A DNA stretch of 64,000 nucleotides. Source: Aedes albopictus (taxonomy: Eukaryota; Arthropoda; Insecta; Diptera; Culicidae). A program made the position numbers and the translations under genes. Positions 43,297-53,064 of this stretch are shown here, piece after piece. Location of the stretch: positions 16,371,329 through 16,435,328 of the forward strand of contig NC_085138.1 in assembly GCF_035046485.1 (NCBI RefSeq), read 5' to 3'. Position 1 is the first letter of the stretch, and the number at the start of each line of letters is the position of its first letter. Under the pieces are notes generated by a model. The model did not search any database. It was given only the letters and a program-made list of their open reading frames with translations, and was not told the DNA's origin.

Positions 43297-44050
43297 AAAG
43301 CCTCAGTCTGGGTAGACTTCGGAACCTTCAGCTTCATGGCTCTGCTGCTGCAGCTTATCATGGACTTGCATCGACTTCCGAAGTTTCAGCAAACCCTTGT
43401 AGATATTGTTCTTCGAGGACGCAAAGTAATCACTTCCGTTTCTGTGATATGTATTGGCACCCTTCGCCAACCACGCACCATCCATTTTTTCTCTCCCGGC
43501 GTGCCAGTTGAGATTTCAATTGGGTTCATTACAGTACCGCTCTTAGCAATACTACCGACAGCGGAGACCTAGGCAACCCGCTTCTTGCGAAGAGGATAAC
43601 CTCACTACTTCATACACCAGATGATGAACTTTGACTTACATATGTTGCTGGTTTTGAATTCCCAAGAAAGAAGGTCAACCGTGTAGAGCGGACCTGGTGC
43701 AATGGTTAAAGCATGTGACTATCACGCCGAGGACCTGGGATCGAACCCCACTACTGACAAACTCTCAAAATGTGAGTTCTTCCTTCGGGAAGTAAAGCGT
43801 GGGTCCCGAGATGAACTAGCCTAGGGTTAAAAATCTCGTTAATACAGACAAAAAAACAGGTCAACCGTGGCAGAGCCCTACATTAACTCGACAAGTGACA
43901 AATTATTGTGAAGCGGGCTCAGGTACCTCATAGGTTTCGTAAACGAGCTAGCGTGTTTAAACCCACTTGGCCATTCATCCTTGGGCATGGGCACGGGTCA
44001 CATGAAACCTTGATTTGGGGTTCCCTATATGGTGGACTGCTATGCCCGAA
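43297..44050 (-). pseudogene. 5' part of an R1-clade element (leader and ORF1 start), split by a SINE
   Basis: The minus-strand frame 43485-43303 reads MDGAWLAKGAN...NNIYKGLLKLRKSM. It aligns with residues 62-120 of the larger R1-type ORF at 45635-47452 (MDGAWLLRAIS...SNISKDLQTALLRLRVS). The leader (43858-44050) also follows the leader of that copy (47460-47640), including CAGGTACC and the ACCTTGA-TTGGGGTT word. Frames are decayed and no endonuclease or reverse transcriptase follows. The SINE 43684-43857 interrupts it. Confidence 0.75.
43684..43857 (+). mobile_element. tRNA-derived SINE (Feilai-like) with target-site duplication
   Basis: An exact 12-bp repeat, AGGTCAACCGTG, flanks it (43672-43683, 43858-43869). 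The head is tRNA-like: A-box TGGTGCAATGGTTAAAGC and B-box GGGATCGAACCCC. The body holds CTTCCTTCGGGAAGTAAAGC and ends GATGAACTAGCCTAGGGTTA, then AAAATCTCGTTAATACAGAC and an A-rich tail. The layout agrees with my memory of Feilai-type SINEs of Aedes. The 3' segment is shared with the stubs at 33826 and 37371. Confidence 0.92.
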
Positions 44051-44059
44051 ACAAGTGGT

Positions 44060-44349
44060 CCGTATACGTACACTATAGTGCAACTTCAACTTGCTTCAAT
44101 CTGCAATAGTTGCAATCTCCTTGGCTACTTCCTAAGCCTCAATGAAAATCCTTGCGATACTTTCTTTCCATCCCCTCAAACCCCCTTGAATACTTTTGAA
44201 CGCTCATGAATCTCCTTAAACATTCCATAGGTTCGCATAAGGTCTCCCTTATCTGGCCTTCTCTTCTTACACCTTCCTTGAATCTTTTCAATCCCTTTTT
44301 TTTCCTTCTAAACCATAGGGGGATAATCTGCTCAACAGACACCCTAACA
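44060..44349. other. Short stretch between two R1-type copies
   Basis: No gene. C/T-rich words (CCTTGAAT, CCCTCAAAC) recur loosely. Confidence 0.4.
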
Positions 44350-45008
44350 GAAGGTTAGGGTAGTGTAGGTGTGACAGGTCGTCTTCTACAACAAATGTAA
44401 AATCCAGGACTACTCTCTCCTCGTACCCACTGAACCATTCCTATGGTCGCCAAACCCTACGTCTCTCCGGAACCACTAAGAAGGTATTGCTTCAGAGAGG
44501 GGCTAGTGCACATCGCACCCACAAGGTTAGCTGCGTAGCCTGCAGCAACGAACATCGATGGCTCGCTTTGGAGAGTCCATCACGGTAGCATGCTGGCGCT
44601 TAGCCAGTTTCCCAAGTGGTCCTCGCCACTCCCTTTGTCCTCGGAAGGCGGGCAGAGTCAACCCCGCCCGCGCCCTACTGCTGAGCGGACGTCAAGAACT
44701 GATGCCCACATGCAACCCGATCTGACCTGCCCGCAAAGGAAGGGTATCACTACCCTTCAGGCCCTATCAAATGCATCCGTAGGTTGCTGACGGCAGGGTC
44801 TCCACCTGCCCCGACCCTTGCCGGGGACCCCTTTCCAACCGCGGGCTTGGATCCAACCCAGTAGACCGACGCCACGACAGCACCGCTACCGGGACTTCCT
44901 CTCCGCGGCCACTTAATCGCTGTAAGGGTCGATCTCGACCGCAGGGCACCGGTATGACCTACGAAGCCGACTCCGAACCCCTGGACCACCACTTGTACTG
45001 CATCTGGA

Positions 45009-45710
45009 CTAGCCATTCTTCGAGTCCACGCGCCACCTCCTCTGTAGCTCCCAGACGATGTGGGTAATAGCCGTTGAAACGGCGTTCCAGCCAAACTCAT
45101 CCCTACACATCCTCTGGACCAAGTTGTCCGGAGTGGTGTCCTCTCCGCATGTGGCAAGCATGCGGTCACGCATTGTGCGAAAACGCGGGCACACGAACAA
45201 AACGTGTTCCGCCGTTTCCTCTAAACCATTGCACACTGGGCATTCGGGAGAATCCGCATGCCCGAAACGGTGTAGATACTGTCGGAAGCAACCATGACCT
45301 GTAAGGACCTGTGTCAGGTGGAATGTAACTTCCCCATGGCGGCTATTAATCCAACTATCTACCCTCGGTATCAACCTATGGGTCCACCTTCCTTTGGTGG
45401 AACTGTCCCACGCGCGCTGCCATTTGACCATAGAGGCCATCCTGGCAGTCCTGCGTATGCCTCTTGTGCCACGCATTTCGAAGCACTCCATGTCCTCACT
45501 GATAAGAATGCTGATAGGCACCATACCAGTAATGACGCAGAGAGCGTCGTGTGACACGGTACAGTATGCGCTCGCAACCCTCAGGCACATAAGCCTGTAA
45601 GTACTTTCCAGCTTCCGTCGGTAGCATTTAGTACTTAGCGCGGTGCCCCACGCCGGGCCGCCATACCTAAGTATGGACGTAGCAACACTAGCCAGAAGCT
45701 ATTGAACATC
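45009..45710 (-). pseudogene. C-terminal part of the R1-clade ORF2, frameshifted from the main frame
   Basis: The open piece 45590-45009 (193 aa) begins MCLRVASAYCTVSHDALCVITG and contains VTFHLTQVLTGHGCFRQYLHRFG and the zinc motif CPVC...AEHVLFVC (C-x2-C, H-x4-C), typical of R1-type ORF2 ends. Just upstream the same frame reads LLASVATSILRYGGPAWGTALSTKCYRRKL (to about 45700), which is where the main ORF, in the other frame, runs into nonsense (LVLLRPYLGMAARRGAPR). A frameshift near 45695-45710 therefore separates the two parts. Confidence 0.87.
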
Positions 45711-47452
45711 ATCCGGGACAGTGCCGCAATAGCTGTGGAGGCTCTTTTACAGGCATAATCGACGTGGCTACCGAAGGTAAGCTTATCGTCGATCATCACG
45801 CCCAAGTGTTTGACGGAGCGCTTTGGCAGGATAGTACACTCTCCTACACTGATCTCCGTCTGCTGCTCCGACTTCAGGTTGTTAACAACCGTCACCTCTG
45901 TCTTGTGGTGAGCCAGCTCCAGTTTCCTGGACCGCATCCACGCCTCCACAACCTTGATCGAGTGGTCGGTAGTCAACCTTACCTCCTCGATCGTTTCACC
46001 ATAGACTTCGAGCGTAATGTCGTCGGCAAATCCGACAATCACCACTCCCACTGGATACTCTAACCTCAACACCTCGTCGTACATGACATTCCATAACACC
46101 GGACCCAGGATGGAACCTTGCGGGGCTCCTGAGGTTATGTGAAAGCACTTCCGACCCACCTCCGTGTCGTAGACTAGTACACGATTCTGAAAGTTACTTC
46201 CGAGAATCTTGTACAGGTACTCCGGTATCCCCAGACGCAAGAGCGCATCGGCAATAGCAGACCAGCTGGCGCTATTAAACGCATTCCTTGCATCCAGAGT
46301 CACTACCGCGCAAAAGCGAATTCCCCTCCTCTTAGGCTCGAGTGCTTTCTCGGCGGTTTTTGTAACCGACAAGATAGCGTCTACGGTGGACCTCCCCTTC
46401 CGGAAGCCGTACTGGTTACTCGAAAGACCATTTTCGCCCTCGGTGAACCGCAACATTCTATTGAGGATGATCTTTTCGAGCACCTTCCCCGCCGTGTCAA
46501 TCAAGCATATTGGTCTATATGCCGACGGGTCTCCGGGTGGTTTCCCCGCCTTTGGCAATAGTACCAGGCTCTGCCTCTTCCAAGCTTCTGGGAAAACTCC
46601 CTCGTCCAGGCATTTTCCTGCCCTCCTACGCCTTGGCTTGGCGTCCTGCACTTCTACCTGCGGATTCACCTTCTTCTTCCTCTTCCGCTCTACCTTTGAC
46701 CAAGGAGGGTCCTCTCCTTGGATCGCCCTGCTCTGTGGCTGCTGAGGGCCCACCAATGGTCGCAACCCCTTGCTCCCATCGTTCCGGGACGGGCCAGCCT
46801 TTTCAGGCCCACCCTTCCCAGCTTTCCGGGAACCCTGGCTGGGGTCCGACTTTTCGGCATTACCACCGGCTTTCGGGGTTATTATACGCCTGGCCTTGCG
46901 GGCGCCGCCAGATAGCTCCTCACCTGACGGCTGCCTCGCCCGCTTCTGCGAATGCTTGTCATGAGCATTCGCTTCCACACTCTTCGAACTACCTGCAAAG
47001 GAGAAGGCCTCCGTTTGTGTAAACTTCGACGCCTTCTCCTTTGCGGGTTCCGCCGCTGCAGCAGCCAGCAACGCGACTGCGTGCTCCTGCTTGGCCTCAT
47101 CGACAGACACTCTAAGTCTAAGCAAGGCCGTTTGCAGGTCCTTGCTTATATTCGACTTAGTTGTCGCAAAGTCGATGATTTTGCCAAGCTGGTGCTCAGC
47201 AACCTCTAATGCGGGCTGTCCTTTTCCTACTTCTTGGCTGATGGCCCTCAGCAACCACGCTCCGTCCATGACCTCCGCCGGCTGGCTTGCCGTGGAGTGG
47301 ACAGGAGCTCCCACGCTTGAGCTACGTAAGCAGCTTCCAGCACCTGACTCCTCACTTCTCCTTGTCGGAGACCTCATCAACCCGCTTCTTGCGAAGGGGT
47401 TGATCGCACCACTACTTCCACCTATGTTGATATTTTTAGAATTTTTGCTCAT
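45635..47452 (-). CDS. Fused R1-clade ORF1 and reverse transcriptase (605 aa, internal deletion)
   Basis: Residues 1 to about 276 are an ORF1-type Gag: MDGAWLLRA at 62, a predicted helical region (SNISKDLQTALLRLRVSVDEAKQ), then a long Lys/Pro/Ser-rich basic part ending KPRRRR. From about residue 279 the protein is R1 reverse transcriptase: CLDEGVFPEAWKRQSLVLLPKAG, AYRPICLIDTAGK, YGFRKGRSTVDAI, VTLDARNAFNSA, GAPQGSILGPVLWN (442-455) and catalytic FADD at 475-478. The ORF1 zinc knuckles, the whole endonuclease and the first reverse transcriptase segment are missing. The junction (near 46612-46624) keeps the frame. The last 15-20 residues are frameshifted nonsense. No endonuclease means it could not integrate by itself. 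The start is the first ATG of the frame and fits the ORF1 of the copy at 43297. Confidence 0.85.
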   Translation of the reverse strand: MSKNSKNINIGGSSGAINPFARSGLMRSPTRRSEESGAGSCLRSSSVGAPVHSTASQPAEVMDGAWLLRAISQEVGKGQPALEVAEHQLGKIIDFATTKSNISKDLQTALLRLRVSVDEAKQEHAVALLAAAAAEPAKEKASKFTQTEAFSFAGSSKSVEANAHDKHSQKRARQPSGEELSGGARKARRIITPKAGGNAEKSDPSQGSRKAGKGGPEKAGPSRNDGSKGLRPLVGPQQPQSRAIQGEDPPWSKVERKRKKKVNPQVEVQDAKPRRRRAGKCLDEGVFPEAWKRQSLVLLPKAGKPPGDPSAYRPICLIDTAGKVLEKIILNRMLRFTEGENGLSSNQYGFRKGRSTVDAILSVTKTAEKALEPKRRGIRFCAVVTLDARNAFNSASWSAIADALLRLGIPEYLYKILGSNFQNRVLVYDTEVGRKCFHITSGAPQGSILGPVLWNVMYDEVLRLEYPVGVVIVGFADDITLEVYGETIEEVRLTTDHSIKVVEAWMRSRKLELAHHKTEVTVVNNLKSEQQTEISVGECTILPKRSVKHLGVMIDDKLTFGSHVDYACKRASTAIAALSRMMFNSFWLVLLRPYLGMAARRGAPR

Positions 47453-48030
47453 AATGTATTCCCACGAGCTGCACGAGAAAGAATGTCCACCACGCCAGAG
47501 CTCTGCATTAACGCGGTAAGGGACAGCTTACTGTGGGGGGTGCCCAGGTACCCCACAGGCTCCGTTAAAGATCGAGCATCTTTTTCACCCCCTCGATCAC
47601 TCATTCCTCGGCACGGGTCGCTTGACACCTTGAATTGGGGTTAGTAGTCCTATTCTTAGCCGGCAACTACGCGGCTGACTCGCAAGCGGGGGGGTGCGTC
47701 AGGCCCCAGGACATCCGTCCTTGCTGCCCCCTTGGAACACCTTATATGTACCACCTTATATAACTCTCCCATAGCTCACACTTTTACCCTTTGGAGCCAG
47801 AGGGGTCATATATGAACACGGCGATAAAAACGAGCATTACAATCGTGTTCGACACCAGTGAAGTCGTCCCAGTGTTGGTTGGGATGTTAAACAGAACTGG
47901 CACGATGGCCCTCCAACGAGAAAGGAGTGTTGGCGTAGGCCCAATAAGCCACCCGTAAAAATCCCCATTGCGAATAACATAGGAGAAAATACGACTCGAT
48001 ACAATCGGCAAAGACCCATGCGACGAAATA

Positions 48031-51000
48031 TGGACTACAATTGGAAACTTGGAATAAGGAATTGCAAGTCACTAGGTTTCGCAGAATGTAACAAGATAAT
48101 CTACGACGAACTACATCCCCGCAACTTTGACATCGTAGCGTTAGACTGAACAGAAAGTGTGGAAAAGCGGACATCGAGCGGCTACCAAAGCTGTCGTACC
48201 ACCAATGAACTGGGAACAGGATTTATAGTTTTGGGAAAGATGTGACAACGTGTGATCGGGTGGCAGTAGATCAACACAAGGATGTACATGTTGAGATTTA
48301 AGGGCCGTTTCTTCAACTACAGCATCATCAACATCCACTCCCCACATGAAGGGAGACCCGATGACGGTTATTCCCACGCGTCGAAGTCGAACGTCATGGC
48401 TCAACATCGAGCAGCTGCCTAACGTAGAAGTGGCTCAAGACTACGCGCAGAAGCTAGCAGTGGCCCTATCAACGGAAGAGCAGCTTGACGTAGCTACACT
48501 TGAAGATGGCTGGAGGGACATCCGATCCGCCATAAGTAGTACCTCGGCTACAGCACTAGGCTTCGCGACTCCGAATCACAGAAACGACTGGTGAACAGTT
48601 GAAAAATGAGAAGAATGCAGTATGGGCGCGAATGCTGCAACACCGTACGAGAGCGAATGAGGCACGTTATAGACAAAACTCAGTCTTCCGAATGAAGAAG
48701 CGCCAGCAGGAAGAACGAGATCGCGAAGCGATGGAAGAGCTGTACCGCGCTAAGGACACACGAAAGTTCTACGAGAAGCTGAACCGCTCGCGCAGAGGCT
48801 TTGTGCCACGAGCCGACATGTGCCAAGATAATCACGGGAATATTCTCACGAGCGATCGTGAGGTGGTCGAGAATTGGCGGCAGCATTACGATGAGCACCT
48901 CAATGGCGAAGTTGCAAGTACCGAAGGTGGCGTGGTTACAGATCTAGGAGTATGTGCACAGGACGAAAGACTTCCGACCCCTGACCTCCAAAAGATTGAG
49001 GAGGAGGTTGGCCGGTTGAAAAACAACAAAGCCGCTGGAGCAGATCAACTACCAAGCGAGCTTCTAAAATACGGTGGAGAAGCACTGGTGAGAGCACTAC
49101 ACTGGATCATTACCAAGATTAGGGAAGGAGGAAGTATTATAATTACCGGAGGAATGGATGGAAGGTATCGTGTGTCCCGTCTACAAAAAGGGCGACAAGT
49201 TGGATTGCGGGAACTACCACGCGATTACACTACTGAGCGCTGTCTACAAGATACTCTCTCAAATTTTATGCCGCCGTCTACTTATCACCGATTGCAAGAG
49301 AGTTCGTGGGGCAATATCAGGCTAGATTTATGGGTGAACGCGCTACAACGGACCAGATGTTCGCCATCCGCCAGGTGTTGCAGAAGTGCCGCGAATACAA
49401 CGTGCCCACACATCACTTGTTCATCGATTTCAAATCGTTGTATGATACACTCGATCGAGAACAGCTATGGCAGATCATGCACGAATACGGATTCCCGGAT
49501 AAACTGATACGATTGATCAAGGCGACGATGGATCGAGTGATGTGCGTAGTTCGAGTATCAGGGACACTCTCGAGTCCCTCCGAATCTCGCAGAGGGTTAC
49601 GGCAAGGTGATGGTCTTTCGTGCTTGCTGTTCAACATTGCTTTAGAGGGTGTAGAGTAAAGTGGGGCAAAAGTTCGAGTGGGGCAAGAGTTTCTTTTGAA
49701 GTTTTTGAGCTTAATTCAAATTATATCTTTCGGGTGTCAAGGTTATTCGAAGCCTATTTGAAAAAGAGTCTTTCACTCCAAAAATTATGAAAATTGGTCA
49801 ATATTTCGAAAAGTTATGACAAAATGTTGGTTTTTGATCAAAAAATTGTAACATGCGATGGTCCTTCCAACGCATGGAATGGAATTGTAATGGAATCGAA
49901 TTCGATATTTTATTTTGGGGCGTAACTAGGTATATTTTGAAGATGCTTTAGCATGTATAACTTTTTGCGAAAAAGATTTGGAAATCATATTTTACACATA
50001 GTGGGGCAAAAGTTCGAATTGTGGGGCAAGAGTTCGAGTCATGCGGCAACTTTATCTAAAATCCTAAAATTCTGCAAAATGTACATATTATCTCTAAAAA
50101 TGATGGAATCAGTGAGAAAATTCGATCAAAGTTGAAAATAAATTTTGTTTTATCTGCATTTGGCTGAAAACTAATAATTTTTGGTGAAGTAAATTTAACC
50201 CAGATTTGGGTAAAATCCAGATCGAACTTTAAAGTATATTCCAGTTCCAACATCAAATAATAATAAAGTGTTGAAATAGTGTTCGTCGGTTAACGAAATA
50301 CCACAAACACTAGATTCGAACTTTTGCCTCAGTGGTGTGGCAAGAGTTCGAATTAGACACACACATACAAAAAGTGTTGTAACTCAAAATTGAAAAGACA
50401 TTTGGCGTAACTTAGTTCACCAAAAGTTTAGCTAATGGATGGTAGAATCACCACACGGTATTCATTTATTTATATCTGCTTCGAATTCTTGATAAAAATT
50501 GAATTTTCAACTAGGGTCGAATTTTTGCCCCACCTTACTCTAATAAGGAGAGCGGGGATAAACACGAGTAGGACGATTTTCACGAAGTCCGTTCAGCTGC
50601 TTGGTTTCGCTGATGATATTGATATTATAGCTTGTAAATTTGAGACGATGGCGGAAACGTACATCCGACTAAAGAGTGAAGCCAGACGAATCGGATTAGT
50701 CATTAATGTGTCGAAGACAAAGTACATGATGGCAAAGGGCTCCAGGGAGGAATCACCGCGCCCGCCACCCCGAATTTATAACGACGGTGATGAAATCGAG
50801 GCGGTTGAAGAATTCGTGTACTTGGGCTCACTGGTGACCGCCGATAACGACACCAGCAGAGAAATTCAGAGGCGCATTGTGGCAGGAAATCGTGCTTACT
50901 TTGGACTCCGCAGAACTCTACGATCGAATAAAGTTCGCCGTAACACGAAGTTAACCATCTACAAAACGCTGATTAGACCGATCGTCCTCTATGGGTACGA

Positions 51001-51415
51001 AACGTGGACCCTACGTGCAGAGGACCAACGCGCCCTTGGAGCTTTCGAACGGAAGGTGTTGCGTACCATCTACGGCGGAGTGCAGATGGAAGACGGGACT
51101 TGGAGAAGGCGAATGAACCACGAGCTGCATCGTCTGCTAAGAGAACCAACTATCGTCCATACCGCGAAAATCGGGAGGCTACGGTGGGCGGGTTACGTCA
51201 TTAGGATGTCGGATAGCAACCCGACTAAAATGGTTCTCGAGAGTCATCCGACCGGTACAAGAAGACGTGGAGCGCAGCGAGCTAGGTGGGTCAACCAAGT
51301 GGAGGACGATCTGCGGACCCTACGCAGAGTGCGGTACTGGAGACAAACAGCCATGGACCGAGTGGAGTGGAGGCGGCTACTATGTACAGCAGAGGCCACC
51401 CCGGCCTTAGCCTGA
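48031..51415 (+). pseudogene. RTE B2 endonuclease/reverse transcriptase, broken
   Basis: The endonuclease survives only in scraps (IVALD, SSGYQSCRTTNELGTGFIVLGKM, FKGRFFNYSIINIHSPHEG) and lacks its C-terminal part. Open pieces 48346-48594, 48599-49507 and 49306-49659 carry the linker (KFYEKLNRSRRGFVPRAD) and the reverse transcriptase start: NNKAAGADQLPSELL, HHLFIDFKSLYDTLD, LRQGDGLSCLLFNIALEG. After the insert the open piece 50435-51415 (its first ~40 codons come from the insert) continues RRAGINTSRTIF...FADDIDIIA and the C-terminal region with LRWAGYVIRM. Removing the insert would place GAG GGT GTA directly next to ATA AGG AGA, in frame, so the break is exact. Frameshifts near 49140 and 49300 are independent damage. 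Confidence 0.87.
49654..50540. mobile_element. 887-bp TA-flanked element with GTGGGGCAAAA-type ends inside RTE B2
   Basis: The ends are GAGTAAAGTGGGGCAAAAGT and, on the other strand, GAGTAAGGTGGGGCAAAAAT; 22 of the first 24 bases agree. TA is duplicated (49652-49653, 50541-50542). The motif TGGGGCAA(A/G)AGTTCGA recurs inside: twice near the left end, twice near 50000-50040, and degraded near 50310-50360. No transposase is encoded. Non-autonomous, Tc1/mariner-like insertion. Confidence 0.92.
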
Positions 51416-51425
51416 TCGGTAAGTA

Positions 51426-51735
51426 AGTTGCCTACCGCTGGTGGTGACGATGAACGCGTTCTCTATGGCGCTTCGTACACGCTTTCACCGTCCAGGTTAT
51501 CCGCAGTGCAATTTTCTTGATCCTCTTGTCGATGGGTCCTGACAATACGCAGTCGAATTTCACCTTTCGCCGATTAGGAGATGATGGTGTGATGCAATGT
51601 CGATGCTGCGTTTGTTCCACACATCAAGCAGGCTCCGTTTTTATGTTCCGCTAATTCATATTTTGTCGATTTGATTTTCAGTAACACCATCACGGGTAAT
51701 CCATGTCACTGGTCAATGGGAAAGAGCGATCTCAC
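51426..51735. other. Short stretch without a gene
   Basis: Nothing recognised between RTE B2 and the next inverted-repeat element. Confidence 0.4.
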
Positions 51736-53064
51736 CCCAAGCAACCAAAAGGTCGGATAAAATAGCATGTTTGGGCTTAATCAGCTATTCGAAGGTATAT
51801 GAATAGCATTCTATTCAGCTCACTTTTTAAGTAATTAACCGAACTTCAGTTCACAAAAAGTACACTTGTGTCGCTGAAAGGAACGCTATTCAGCTTAAAA
51901 ATAAACTTCGAAAAAATGAAAAAAAAAATGTTTAGTCCTCAAAAGTAATTTATTATTAAGAACCATTAGTTCATGTGGAATCCAAATTGACTAATACCTT
52001 GAAATAATGTTTGATGTTTTTTACTTACTGAGATTTGAACTCGGGATCTCCTCGTTGAAAGTCGGTGCCTAACCACTACTCCATGTATGTGTTGTTATGC
52101 ACTGTGGGATTTTACTCAATGTGCTGATATCATATAGTAGAGCTCAATCAGGTTCGCGTGTGAACTTTCCCTGAACTTGGAATAATTTTTGAAGTGGAAA
52201 GTTCGAAAGAAGTTCACGTGGAACTTCTTGTGAACTTACGCAGTTTGACATTTTCAGTTTGTTGTGGTTCGCAGTGCAAAGCAATAAATTAAGGCCAGTG
52301 TATCGACTTCAAGAAAAGATTATAAGTTTTCAGCTTGGTTTTCAGTGAATACGATTGCGTCGTTTACCGGTGCGCTGCAGTGACAAGTCAGACGGGTGTG
52401 AAAACATCCAGCAAAGCTGGAAAATTTTTGTGCGCAGCCGAAAAACCCCCGGCGGCAGCCTAGGGGGAACAGTTTTCCGCTGCGGGGGCAGCCTTTGATC
52501 CACACAATACGGATCCTTTGCGTTGATTACAAGTAAGTACGTTCAAATATTATAGTGGAACAAAGTGTACTTGTGGAATTAACACAAGCTGTGGCTGCTG
52601 GGCTCGATTTCCGAGTGATTTAATTGAATGAGAACTTCTCCCCGGCCCCGCTGTCGCCGAAGTTCAAGTGAAGTTCACTTTTGGTACGGTTAATATTTAT
52701 CCGAACTTTCAGTAGTAAGTTCAAAACAAGTTCGAAACAAGTTCGGAACGGATGATTTCAAGTTGTTGGAATATGTTCAAATGAACTATATTTGAATTTT
52801 AAAGGTACGCAAAAGTTCAACATGAGTTCGGTTAATATTTGATTGAACTCTGTTTTAAAGTTCAACATAAGTTCTTTTTGAACCTTTTTTCGACTTTAAT
52901 GTCGTTTTGAAGAGAAGTCAAAAGTTTGTACATGTACTTCCAAGTTCATAAACAATACAAGAGTAACTTTTTGGAGAATTAAGTTCAACGAAACCTGGAA
53001 TTGAACCGAACTTGAACTTCTGAGTTCGTTCTTCAAGTGGAATCCGAACTTTTGGTTGCTTGGG
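51736..53064. mobile_element. 1.33-kb DNA element with 22-bp inverted ends and AAGTTC/GAACTT arrays
   Basis: Left end CCCAAGCAACCAAAAGGTCG and right end, on the other strand, CCCAAGCAACCAAAAGTTCG: one mismatch in 22. Bases 52140-53064 hold more than twenty AAGTTC or GAACTT words on both strands, many within 30 bases of the next, which would suit a protein-binding array. Bases 52250-52540 look different: a TTGACATTTTCAGTTTG start-like region, GC-rich sequence, then ACAAGTAAGTACG, which could be a splice donor. The element may be a shortened relative of a transposase-bearing one that kept promoter and first exon (inference). Flanking bases (CGATCTCAC left, ACGATCACC right) hint at an imperfect 8-9-bp duplication only. 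Superfamily unknown. Confidence 0.75.
52010..52085 (-). repeat. tRNA-like segment inside the 1.33-kb element
   Basis: On the minus strand TGGAGTAGTGGTTAGGCACC (A-box and D-arm like) is followed at normal tRNA spacing by CCGAGTTCAAATCTCAG (B-box and TPsiC arm). The acceptor stem does not pair, so it is a tRNA pseudogene or SINE head rather than a tRNA gene. Confidence 0.5.

Larger units (their letters stand above)
44350..47780 (-). mobile_element. R1-clade non-LTR retrotransposon with a large internal deletion
   Basis: Minus-strand order: GC-rich leader (about 47780-47453), fused ORF (47452-45635), C-terminal part of ORF2 in another frame (45590-45009), and a GC-rich 3' UTR reaching roughly 44350. 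It is clearly richer in GC than its surroundings. I did not find a target-site duplication, so both outer limits are approximate. Confidence 0.8.
47770..51425 (+). mobile_element. RTE family B, copy B2, split by a TA-flanked element
   Basis: A leader (about 47770-48038) precedes a degraded endonuclease start (NWKLGI, 48039 onward). The reverse transcriptase follows, and the 3' end stops shortly after CCTGATCGGTAAGTAAG (51414-51425), a short form of the GGTAA tail of B1. An 887-bp insert (49654-50540) sits in the reverse transcriptase region. The 5' limit is approximate. Confidence 0.85.

Noticed and set aside
44750..45169. 139-aa minus frame next to the R1 ORF2 end
   Set aside because: It overlaps the ORF2 C-terminus in another frame and extends into the GC-rich 3' UTR; no motif.
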